Source of the DNA: Gracilariopsis chorda
Taxonomy: Eukaryota > Rhodophyta > Florideophyceae > Gracilariales > Gracilariaceae
Direction: 5' to 3'
NCBI GenBank assembly: GCA_003194525.1
Contig: NBIV01000032.1
Coordinates: 124,001-188,000, forward strand
Length of the DNA: 64,000 nt
A model generated the notes under the pieces. The model was given only the letters and a program-made list of their open reading frames with translations, was not told the DNA's origin and did no database searches. Shown piece by piece: positions 39,880 to 48,317 of the stretch. The translations under genes were made by a program, and so were the position numbers. Within the stretch, counting starts at the first letter, position 1. Each line of letters starts with the position of its first letter.

Positions 39880-40371
39880 ATGAGCACGCCAACATCGCGC
39901 ACCTTCCACTCGCTCCTTGGCCACTATCGTCTGCAGCGCACAATCACGCACACACACTCAAACATGAACGGCCGTGTGTTCGACGTCTGCGGCGCAGCGT
40001 CGTTCTCAAGCACAGGAGAAGCCGAGCACCTGTACGCAGAATCGGGAACAATGATTGAGCGCAAGACGGGGTACGAGCCTACTATGAAAGACCTGTCTGT
40101 TTCGAAGCGGTACTGGTATCGCTACGACGACCAGCGCGATGAAATCGGCATCTATTTTGACGACCGTGATGGCAGCAAAGATAGGCTGTTTCATACCATG
40201 AAAGTGCGTGCGGGTGGGCAGGGCAAGGAAACTGTTGGGTCTGGGTCACATCGATGCGGCAGTGATGTGTACCATGTGGAGTATGTCTTCGGTGAGCCGT
40301 TGAGTATTGAATACCGAGTGAGTGGGCCTAATAAGGAGTACACGTCCCGCACAAACTTCACCCGCATCTAG
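39880..40371 (+). CDS. DUF6314-family protein
   Basis: A 163-residue soluble protein. The ATG at 39880 (ACAATGAGC) is preferred because the family starts at FHSLLGHYRLQRTI. An upstream ATG at 39808 would add a non-conserved, His/Pro-rich leader. The order of conserved pieces is that of DUF6314: GHYRLQRTI, GRVFDVCGAASF, LYAESGTM, KRYWYRYDD, IGIYFDD, RLFHTMKV, GSHRCGSDVYHVEYVF and GPNKEYTSRTNFTRI. The biochemical function of the family is not known to me. In fungi the same domain is, as I recall, found fused to FAD/NAD(P)-binding oxidoreductases. Here a flavin monooxygenase gene lies 299 bp away in convergent orientation, so a joint pathway is plausible. Confidence 0.85.
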   Translation: MSTPTSRTFHSLLGHYRLQRTITHTHSNMNGRVFDVCGAASFSSTGEAEHLYAESGTMIERKTGYEPTMKDLSVSKRYWYRYDDQRDEIGIYFDDRDGSKDRLFHTMKVRAGGQGKETVGSGSHRCGSDVYHVEYVFGEPLSIEYRVSGPNKEYTSRTNFTRI

Positions 40372-40427
40372 CTACGCCCCACGATCTCATTACCAAACTG
40401 GAATTGGCCTTTTCTTCATTTCCGTCC

Positions 40428-40713
40428 ATGGCTCCTCCAAAAGCAACGACATTACTGACGGACGTTGTCCGTGACGGCCACGATACCGACAAACATGGGA
40501 CGTCAAAGACGGCTTCGGAACGACTGATGGTGAGTTATATTGAAAACTACAGGTATATAACACGGTAGGTAGTGCTTCGACATGAGCGGTTGAAAATCTT
40601 TGCTGTTCTAAGGCCGAGGGTCTCGGCGAGGCCTCCGCGTCGCTTGTCATAGGCTGTGGATGCTTTGGCGCTAGGTGCATTGGTGTTCACTTTGCCGGTA
40701 TGCTTTTCTAATC
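40428..40713 (+). CDS. possible tiny spliced gene, 66 residues
   Basis: ATG at 40428 opens MAPPKATTLLTDVVRDGHDT and runs to a good donor (GTGAGT). After about 80 nt an acceptor (TTCTAAG) rejoins the frame as AEGLGEASASLVIGCGCFGA, ending in a hydrophobic Cys/Gly-rich tail (GVHFAGMLF) at TAA 40713. The tail could be a membrane anchor. It overlaps the last bases of the flavin monooxygenase gene on the other strand, which lowers confidence. It could be the 3' UTR of the DUF6314 gene instead. Confidence 0.25.
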
Positions 40714-42311
40714 ACCGCAACAGCGGCTGCGCGATCAGCGTGTACGCCGCGCAGCCGATATTGGGCAGGCACTACCGGGCCGTTTCGAACCATGTGCGCA
40801 ACGCCGTCCCTGTTGTCGTCCACGTCCGGTAGCGCTCCGATAGCTGCCGCAAGCGTGTTGCACAGGCCGACGTAGTCAGGGTGCGGAAATTGCGGACGGG
40901 GTTTACGGTTGCGCAGGGCAAACTCGCGGCGCACGCCGCGAACTACTTCTGCGAGCGGCACCGGGGGACATGGCGATGGATGTACTGAAGATGTGCTACG
41001 GACGCACAGTGCATGCACGACCCATCTTGCCTGTAGCTCGAGGATGCCGAAATAGGGGCCACGATACATGCCGACAAAGGCCATTCGTTCGTGCAACGGC
41101 CTCCGGTGCACGCTTGCACCCACCGGGACTTTAGTGTCCCAATCGGTGCTATATGCTGGTAGCGTGCCGCGATCAAGTAGGAGTGGCACAAATTGGTCCT
41201 TTGATGCTCGCACACCGTCGCGCACAATTTGAGGAAGGAAGTCGAGCGATGGTGGGTAATAACCTGTACACAACAGGACGCTATCGGCAACAACTGCCGT
41301 TTCCCCAGCCTTACATATTAAATGCCCATCTTCGCGTCGCACATCATCCACCCGCCCTACGACCTGGACCTTCCCCCCCATGACCAGATTGACATACTCA
41401 TCCGAAACGACCAAAAACTGTGGCTCGTGGCTCCTCGTATGCACCATAACAGAACCCTCCGCTTGCTTGGGACACAATTTTCGAAAGTACGCCGCAGCTT
41501 CCACATTAGATCGTTCACGTTCACCCCTCAATGGCTCCTCGAGATCTCGCCGGTAGAAGAACAAATCGATTGGTACGGAGCCGTGTCGCCTCGGTATCAT
41601 TCTCGGTACTATCCATGCCTGCTTGTTCACGCTATGCACCACCGGCACATTTCTTTCCCGAGCGATAACAGCAGCAATCTCGCACCCGCTGAAGGCGCCG
41701 CCGACGACTAGCACGTGCTCGCCGACGTCGTTTGTTCCAGAAAATTTGTTGGCGTGTATTACGCCGTCACCAACTTCATACAATTTGGGAATGGACGGCG
41801 TGTGGAAGACACCGACGCAAACAACAACATAGTCGAATCGAGCATCGTGCATCCTCCCCGCAGTTTCCACCGTTACCCGCCACGCTTCCTCCCCATCATC
41901 TGTGCGCTCGCTATGGATCTGGCACACCTCACTCTCAAACTCGATGTTCTTCCACAACCCAAAAGCGTCGCAATATGTCCTCAGGTATGCACGTACAGCA
42001 ATCTCGGTTGGAAAGATGGACAACTCCGCCTTCCCGCGTCCCAACGCATCAGCAACGATGGCACAATTCGAATCTAGCTCGGCTGCGCGTTCCCACGGCC
42101 AGTCCGAAAATACGCACGAATGCGCTGACAAGTTGGCGCGCATGTCGTTCCACACCAAGCCCCCATCGTCCGGTGCACGCCATACGCCACCGACGCTGCG
42201 TGCGCGCTCGAAGACGCGGACGTCCAGGCCAGCGCGGAGGGCTTCGTGACAGGACACAAGGCCGGACGGGCCGGCTCCAATTATGCACACACGCGCTATG
42301 CGACCGACCAT
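40671..42311 (-). CDS. flavin-containing monooxygenase-like oxidoreductase
   Basis: A 546-residue FAD/NADPH monooxygenase starting at the ATG 42311. An FAD Rossmann motif VCIIGAGPSG comes within the first 20 residues, then RSVGGVWR (the GG-W motif of class B flavoprotein monooxygenases). The linker HANKFSGTNDVGEHV corresponds to the FxGxxxH fingerprint. The NADPH Rossmann motif is VLVVGGAFSGCEIA, and the distal CTGYYPPS matches the FMO TGY motif. It would oxygenate a soft nucleophile such as N or S, or a ketone, using O2. The substrate is unknown. The C-terminal ~100 residues are less typical. The convergent DUF6314 neighbour suggests a two-gene unit. No intron is needed. Confidence 0.86.
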   Translation of the reverse strand: MVGRIARVCIIGAGPSGLVSCHEALRAGLDVRVFERARSVGGVWRAPDDGGLVWNDMRANLSAHSCVFSDWPWERAAELDSNCAIVADALGRGKAELSIFPTEIAVRAYLRTYCDAFGLWKNIEFESEVCQIHSERTDDGEEAWRVTVETAGRMHDARFDYVVVCVGVFHTPSIPKLYEVGDGVIHANKFSGTNDVGEHVLVVGGAFSGCEIAAVIARERNVPVVHSVNKQAWIVPRMIPRRHGSVPIDLFFYRRDLEEPLRGERERSNVEAAAYFRKLCPKQAEGSVMVHTRSHEPQFLVVSDEYVNLVMGGKVQVVGRVDDVRREDGHLICKAGETAVVADSVLLCTGYYPPSLDFLPQIVRDGVRASKDQFVPLLLDRGTLPAYSTDWDTKVPVGASVHRRPLHERMAFVGMYRGPYFGILELQARWVVHALCVRSTSSVHPSPCPPVPLAEVVRGVRREFALRNRKPRPQFPHPDYVGLCNTLAAAIGALPDVDDNRDGVAHMVRNGPVVPAQYRLRGVHADRAAAVAVIRKAYRQSEHQCT

Positions 42312-42506
42312 CAACTACATCTGATTTGATAACACACAGGCGCTTTGCCCGCTCGACCAGAGCGCGTAAAACTCTTTACTCATGGTCGCTCTATACCAAG
42401 GGTAGCGGCCGTTCGAGAGAAAGGGTAGCGGCCAACCCTTTAAAAGGGTTAGAAAACTGGACGTGACACTGACGTGAGCAGATCTCGTATTACGCCAAGA
42501 TTATTA

Positions 42507-42561
42507 CATCCGCTCTCTCGATTCATGCATGGCAGCAATGCATCAAGCGAGAGAGCGGATG
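42507..42561. repeat. imperfect 24-bp inverted repeat
   Basis: CATCCGCTCTCTCGATTCAT and four more bases pair with 42538-42561 across a 7-nt loop (GGCAGCA) with two mismatches. It lies between the flavin monooxygenase start and the left LTR of the copia element, 42 bp from the insertion site. No other feature is seen in the 292-bp spacer, apart from GGGTAGCGGCC occurring twice near 42401 and 42423. Confidence 0.85.
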
Positions 42562-42603
42562 CAAACACGTGGATGCATTCACATCAAGAGATACTGCTAT
42601 ACC

Positions 42604-42817
42604 TGTGAAAGGTTGTAGAGGGTGTTGATTCCTCCGGCCGGTGGTGCTCGGGTCAGCGCCGCCGGCCGCTCTTTATAGTCCTACAATTCTAATTAAAATG
42701 TACGTAATTAGGAGAGGTCTGCATTTGTAATCAAGAGAGTTGGACAAGATTACAAATGCAACTGACACTAAATTACAACAGCCGATAGTGCAGCCGTACA
42801 AATTGCGTGTCCTCACA
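42604..42817 (-). repeat. copia LTR (3' LTR in element orientation)
   Basis: 214 bp, apparently identical to 47815-48028. Confidence 0.95.
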
Positions 42818-43059
42818 CTGTCCCTCGCAAACAACTCTAAAGCTATTTGCGCATCATTAATGCCACCGTTAAAAACCTAAATATCAGCAAAAACCATATA
42901 GGATAAAAAGCTGCATAGTTAGGAAAAGGTATAGCAATGTAATACTTATCTAAGTCCGAAATAGTGTTTTCAAGAACAGATAATCTGGATAAAACGCATA
43001 GAAACAAAAACAAAACAAGAAACAAACAAAAAGAAGATTGGTCAATAAATGTTCAACAG

Positions 43060-46000
43060 TTATTGTAGTCCGCACAAAACAGAAAGTTGGTATAAGCTTT
43101 CTCGGTTAGCAGCTTTTGTCATTATGTCAGCCGGCTGGGAATCAGTTCTGATCTCAAGTATTTTCAGCATTCCAGACTTCACAAGGTCTTTGACATGATG
43201 GTATTTCAGAGAAATATGTTTGTTTCTCTCAGACGTTTTTGAAGTCTTCGCAATAGAGTTTGCCGTAGAACTGTCTGTATAGATACAGACGGGATACATT
43301 CCGATAGGCTCTTCTTGCAGAATTTGGCAATGATGAAGCTCCCAAAATAGTCTTCGGATCCAAGTCACTAACTTAGCGCAATACGATAAAGCAACGTATT
43401 CAGCTTCTCCCGAAGACAAAGCCACGATTGTCTGTTTCTTGCTAGTCCATAGGATTGGAGCATCGTTGACTTTGATCAGTACTCCCGTCGTTGACTTCCT
43501 TGTTTCTCGGCATCCTGCCCAGTCCGCATCGCAAAAACCTTCCAAAGGTGATACACTGGTTGCGGGAAAGTGCATACAAAGGTTCTTTGTTCCCTTTAAA
43601 TATCTAAGCACTCGCTTTGCCAAAGCTAAGTGCCTTAAACAAGGTTTATGAACCTGTCTCGCCAGCATTGAAGCTGCAAACATGACGTCTGGTCTAGAAG
43701 CCACGGCTAGATACATCAGTTGTCCTACCAGTTTCCGATATTTCCGGTGGAGTGGAGGAGGCAGCTTCTGTTCCTGTTCGCTTGTACCCATGATAGAGTA
43801 GCCATGGTGCAACGGTGTTTGCACAGGGTTTGCGTTTCCGAGGTTATATTCTCGTAGCAGCTTATCCACATACGTTTCCTGACTAACCTTGATGCCATGT
43901 CTGTCCCGACTGAGATGAAGTCCGACGAATGATTTGGCTTCTCCCAATAGTTTCACTTGAAAACGTCTCTTCATTTCGGCTTTAAAGTCGTCCAGAAGAG
44001 ACCTCGAGTCAGACGACATCAATATGTCGTCCACAACGATGACGAGGATCAGTATCCCACTGCTTGATCGATATATATAGAGACGGTAGTCCGTTTTCGA
44101 TTGACGGAATTGCAGTGTGATCAACGTCGTGTGTAGAAACGATCCCCAGATCTGTCCAGCCTGCTTTGCCCCGTATAATGATTTCAGCAGTAGACATACT
44201 TTTCCCGGAACGTATGAAGTTCCAGACGAGTTCTGGGGTTGTTCCATGATCAATGGTTCATCGAGGTCGCCGTACAGGTAGGCGTTGCTGATATCCATTG
44301 TTTCCAGCAAAAGGTCTTGCGCAGCAGCCTTTGCCAATGCCAACCTTATTGTCTCAAGTCTTGCGACTGGGGCATAAAGGTTTTCAGGGTCGTAATCGAT
44401 GTACGGTTTCTGCATGTCCCCTCGCGCTACACAACGTGCCTTAGGAAGGATATCCAAAGGTTTTGCGCTGAGTTGTTTTGCCGTAAATGTCCAAAGGAAT
44501 GGGATTGGATTCATTCCTGGTTTTCGGTCAATGAGCTTCCATGTTTTGCGTTCGATGAGAGCGTCATACTCTCGGTCGATTGCGTCTGCCCATTCTGGTA
44601 TTGTCCTTGCTTGGGAAAATGTCTTTGGTACTTTGTCCAGCTCACTGTTATTTGTTGAACGAGTGTGTGCCACTAGACAATGTTCCAAAGCTGAGTCCAA
44701 GTGTTCTTCATCCACTTCGTCATTACGTTCTTCTGCTTCTGTCCTGCCCAAGGACGAGAAGTCGAGAAGCTCGTTGATGGAAGGCAGTATTTTCTTGGCC
44801 ATCTTAAAGTCCCTTTGCCTCACCATGATTACTTTCTTTTGGGAAGGTATGTATACCCGATACAGTGTTTGGAAGCTCTCCATTCCAACGAAGTGGCCGT
44901 AGATGGCGCGTGGGAGTATTTTCTTGTTGGGAATGGTTTCCGACCTGTATATAAAGGCGTGGCCATCTTGTCCAAACTTCAGTAATGTATCGAACGATGG
45001 ATTTTGTCCAAACCACTCTTTGTAGGGGATTCTCATGTCGAGTCGTGAGTTTGGAAGGCGGTTTCGCAGCCAGTTTGCATGCGATATCGCTTCTTCCCAT
45101 AATTCGAGTGGTAATTTTGATGCAAAGAGCAGAGTTCTGGCCGTTTTCCATAAGTCTTGGATAATTTCCTCCGCTGCGCCGTTAGACTCATGTGCATGCG
45201 GAGGAGTGTACTCCAAGAGGATCCCGTTATCTAATGCGTAATGGATGAACTCATTAGACCTATTCTCACCAGCTCCGTCGAGGCGAACGCGGTACAAACG
45301 GTTTTGGGGTTGTTCGTTTTCTGCGAGAGCCTTGTACCAACGTATTGATTGCGTGAATTGGTCTTTCTTAGTCAGGAAGTATATTGATGATGCCCTTGTA
45401 TTGTCGTCAAGTAGTACCTGCATGTACTTTGATCCTTGTAACGAAGGTGGGGATATTGGGCCTGTGAGGTCTGTGTGTGTCAAAGCTAAGGGGTGGTTTG
45501 CCACTGAATGCAAGCGTTGGGTTGGAGATCGCCTCGATTTTGCCTCAATGCATGGACTGCAATGTATGTTTTCGATTTCCGTCGGTGGCAGGTTAGGAAT
45601 TCCTGAAGATTGCGGGATTGTGCGAAGCAACCTGTCCTTGCCGGGGTGTCCGAGTTTTTCATGCCAGTCAATTGCTGTGTTTCCGGGCATGACTTGTGCG
45701 GTTTGGGCTGTCGATGGAGCGATCGGCTTTGGTAGTGGGTACAAACCGCTTTTAGCTTTGCAGCGATGAAGTTCTTTCCCGTTTTTGACGTCACTTAGGA
45801 CAAATCCATGAAAGGAGTCTTCGTTGGAAAAGGAAACGTTTGTGTGCTGTGATAAGACGTATAATGAAATAAGGTTTGAGTCAAACGAAGGTGTGTGCTT
45901 CGCAGGTAACCTTATTCCGTCTCCTACTGGCAGCATAATTGTCCCTGCTCCAACTATTTCCGATTGTCTGTCGCATGTTCGGACGGACTCATTTTCCACA

Positions 46001-47040
46001 GGCTCATAATCCCAGAAGAGGTTTCTGTCGTTTACAAACACATGAGTCGCTCCACAATCCAGCCAGGTTGTAGTTCCATTGTTCACTGAACAATATTTAG
46101 CTTCGGCAATAGCTACGAAACCTCGGGGCTGGGGGTTGCGGTTGTAGTGACTTGAGGGTTTGTTTGATCCTCCGTTGGAGTCCCAGTTCCTGTTTCCAGT
46201 ACTAGATGGTTGGTGTTTGTGTTTGTTGGCTTGGGGACCCCTGCGATGGTTTTGGTTGGGGTTGTTTTCTTTTCTCAACCGGCATTCGGAACGAATGTGA
46301 CCTAGTTTTCCACAATGCCAACATCTAATGGATTTAGACTTCCTTTTCTTCACGGAGGAAATTAAGGATGTCTTTCTCGCAGCCATGTAGGGGTGCTGTG
46401 TATTTGGTGGTGGAGGTGCGGGGCTTGTTTGGTTTCTCGAGTCCCTGTGTTTGCGTCTGTCCATTTCTGATCTTATCAAAGAAGCAACTTGGTCATGTTC
46501 CATATCGTTGGCGTCTGTAAGTAGTGTGATAGCCATAAGAGAGTCTGGTAGAGTTCTGAGTAAGCAAGCAGTTCTCTCCTTATCGTTGAGAGCATCTCCT
46601 AGGCGTGCCAGTTCTAGAAAGATTGTTTCCATTTCGTGGAGATGTTCAAGGATATTTCCATCGTCCTTGAAAACGAGATTGTTCAGGCGCTGTCGAAGGT
46701 TCATCTTGGTTTGGATGTTATCCTTCTTGTACGTACCCTCCAGTTTCCTCCAGACGTCCAACGCAGAACATTGTTCGCGTTCCAGTAATTCAGAAACGGC
46801 AACTACTGGTTGTGTTCCAAGGTTTTGAACAATAATCGAACGAGCTTTTCGATCCGCATCATCCCATCGGCGGCGGGCTTGGGCTGAGCTCTCGCCTTCC
46901 AATGGTCTGGGTTCGGTTAAGACGAAGAGAACTTGGTCAACATTCATCAAGTCCCTTATGTAGATCCTCCATGTGTAATAGTCCGAGGATCCTTTAAGGC
47001 GGGGAATAGTGCGCTTGCCTTCTTCTCTGTTCTCACTCAT
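43060..47040 (-). CDS. copia Gag-Pol polyprotein
   Basis: A single 1326-residue frame from the ATG at 47040, part of the copia element. It has a UBN2-type Gag region, a CCHC knuckle (CWHCGKLGHIRSEC), an aspartic protease region (WLDCGATHVFVND), an integrase zinc finger and core (HEKLGHPGKDRLL, LTHTDLTGPI), reverse transcriptase (ISNAYLYGDLDEP, LVIVVDDILM) and RNase H (GFCDADWAGCRETRKSTTG). Confidence 0.95.
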   Translation of the reverse strand: MSENREEGKRTIPRLKGSSDYYTWRIYIRDLMNVDQVLFVLTEPRPLEGESSAQARRRWDDADRKARSIIVQNLGTQPVVAVSELLEREQCSALDVWRKLEGTYKKDNIQTKMNLRQRLNNLVFKDDGNILEHLHEMETIFLELARLGDALNDKERTACLLRTLPDSLMAITLLTDANDMEHDQVASLIRSEMDRRKHRDSRNQTSPAPPPPNTQHPYMAARKTSLISSVKKRKSKSIRCWHCGKLGHIRSECRLRKENNPNQNHRRGPQANKHKHQPSSTGNRNWDSNGGSNKPSSHYNRNPQPRGFVAIAEAKYCSVNNGTTTWLDCGATHVFVNDRNLFWDYEPVENESVRTCDRQSEIVGAGTIMLPVGDGIRLPAKHTPSFDSNLISLYVLSQHTNVSFSNEDSFHGFVLSDVKNGKELHRCKAKSGLYPLPKPIAPSTAQTAQVMPGNTAIDWHEKLGHPGKDRLLRTIPQSSGIPNLPPTEIENIHCSPCIEAKSRRSPTQRLHSVANHPLALTHTDLTGPISPPSLQGSKYMQVLLDDNTRASSIYFLTKKDQFTQSIRWYKALAENEQPQNRLYRVRLDGAGENRSNEFIHYALDNGILLEYTPPHAHESNGAAEEIIQDLWKTARTLLFASKLPLELWEEAISHANWLRNRLPNSRLDMRIPYKEWFGQNPSFDTLLKFGQDGHAFIYRSETIPNKKILPRAIYGHFVGMESFQTLYRVYIPSQKKVIMVRQRDFKMAKKILPSINELLDFSSLGRTEAEERNDEVDEEHLDSALEHCLVAHTRSTNNSELDKVPKTFSQARTIPEWADAIDREYDALIERKTWKLIDRKPGMNPIPFLWTFTAKQLSAKPLDILPKARCVARGDMQKPYIDYDPENLYAPVARLETIRLALAKAAAQDLLLETMDISNAYLYGDLDEPLIMEQPQNSSGTSYVPGKVCLLLKSLYGAKQAGQIWGSFLHTTLITLQFRQSKTDYRLYIYRSSSGILILVIVVDDILMSSDSRSLLDDFKAEMKRRFQVKLLGEAKSFVGLHLSRDRHGIKVSQETYVDKLLREYNLGNANPVQTPLHHGYSIMGTSEQEQKLPPPLHRKYRKLVGQLMYLAVASRPDVMFAASMLARQVHKPCLRHLALAKRVLRYLKGTKNLCMHFPATSVSPLEGFCDADWAGCRETRKSTTGVLIKVNDAPILWTSKKQTIVALSSGEAEYVALSYCAKLVTWIRRLFWELHHCQILQEEPIGMYPVCIYTDSSTANSIAKTSKTSERNKHISLKYHHVKDLVKSGMLKILEIRTDSQPADIMTKAANRESLYQLSVLCGLQ

Positions 47041-47071
47041 GTTGATGCCTTGTGAGTAGAGAAAGAGTGAA

Positions 47072-47145
47072 TTGACCTCTGGTTATCGAGGTACCTTTTG
47101 TTAGTCTGCTTGACCTCTGGCTAGCGAGGTACCTTTTGTTAGTCT
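47072..47145 (-). repeat. two 36-bp direct repeats in the copia leader
   Basis: TTGACCTCTGGTTATCGAGG and sixteen further bases occur at 47072 and again at 47110 with two differences, just upstream of the polyprotein start. Each copy contains a small hairpin (ACCTC...GAGGT). Confidence 0.9.
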
Positions 47146-47814
47146 TCCTTCGAGCGGGCGCACTGACAGGAGAAACTACCTCCGCTACCCTAAGGGTTCA
47201 ACCCCTGGAACCGGGTCACACTCTCCCGGTGAGTCGCTTTGATCTGCCTGCTAAGCTTCTCGCGAAAAGAAGCAAAGTGCCTTGAATCCTTACGAAGCTT
47301 CCAAGGGAGGTTACTAACTGAAGATAAGTTTTCACCAGTTGACCCCTTCTGGCCTCTTGCAGGAATGCTGCGCGGCGTTCTGCGGAGCGATAGGTTGAAG
47401 GAGATAGTACAAAACTCCACCGGCGTATGCGGTAGCTTGGGCCAAACGACGACACACCGTGTCACCACTAGCAGACAGAGCCTCCCCCAGCAGAGCCGGT
47501 TATCCGGAAGGAATGTCAAATCTAGCAGATTACTTCAAGTGCCCAATCGATTCCCGTACCGGTGCTCAGCTTGCAAGCTACCACGCCTTTATCCGTTCGA
47601 CGAAAAGAGATGAAAAAAAGAAGAAAAACAAATACCACAAAGATACAAGATGAAAAAAGAAAGCCGTTTATCAGCGAGAAGAGAAAGGTTGTATGTTGAT
47701 GCTTCCGTGGGTCCAAGGAATGGTTCGGTACAGAGCGTTGCGGAGCGCCGGTTGAAGGTTGGTCAGCGGTTGTCGAGGGGAGAGGCGGCGGGGAGGGTTG
47801 AGCGAGTGCTACCA

Positions 47815-48028
47815 TGTGAAAGGTTGTAGAGGGTGTTGATTCCTCCGGCCGGTGGTGCTCGGGTCAGCGCCGCCGGCCGCTCTTTATAGTCCTACAATTC
47901 TAATTAAAATGTACGTAATTAGGAGAGGTCTGCATTTGTAATCAAGAGAGTTGGACAAGATTACAAATGCAACTGACACTAAATTACAACAGCCGATAGT
48001 GCAGCCGTACAAATTGCGTGTCCTCACA
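47815..48028 (-). repeat. copia LTR (5' LTR in element orientation)
   Basis: 214 bp, the partner of 42604-42817. Confidence 0.95.
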
Positions 48029-48317
48029 ATACCGTTACCTTACATTATCTTACATTGATGCCATTACGTGTACAGACGTGCCCTAAACATTTCAGCGGGA
48101 TAGTCAAAATATGCTGGAAACCTGCACGTTTCCGCTATAAAACTCGGAAAGTTTTGCACATACAAAGCGTACGCACACAAGTCCAGTTGAGAGCATCGAG
48201 CCTCGCACCCCTGCGGCGGTATCATATCATGGCACTAAGCCGAGAACCCAAACTCGTTGAAGGTGCAGTTAGAACGCCTAGGTTCCGCAGTGGACCTCTT
48301 GTGATGCATGTAGATCA

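Larger units (their letters stand above)
42604..48028 (-). mobile_element. Ty1/copia LTR retrotransposon, looks whole and very young
   Basis: A 5.4-kb element on the minus strand with 214-bp LTRs (42604-42817 and 47815-48028) that look identical by eye. They begin TG and end CA and are flanked by the 5-bp duplication ATACC (42599-42603 and 48029-48033). One long frame (43060-47040) encodes Gag-Pol in copia order, integrase before reverse transcriptase. A site starting TGGT follows the 5' LTR directly and a purine-rich stretch (GAGGGACAG) precedes the 3' LTR. The leader contains a 36-bp repeat twice (47072-47107, 47110-47145). It looks whole. Confidence 0.95.
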
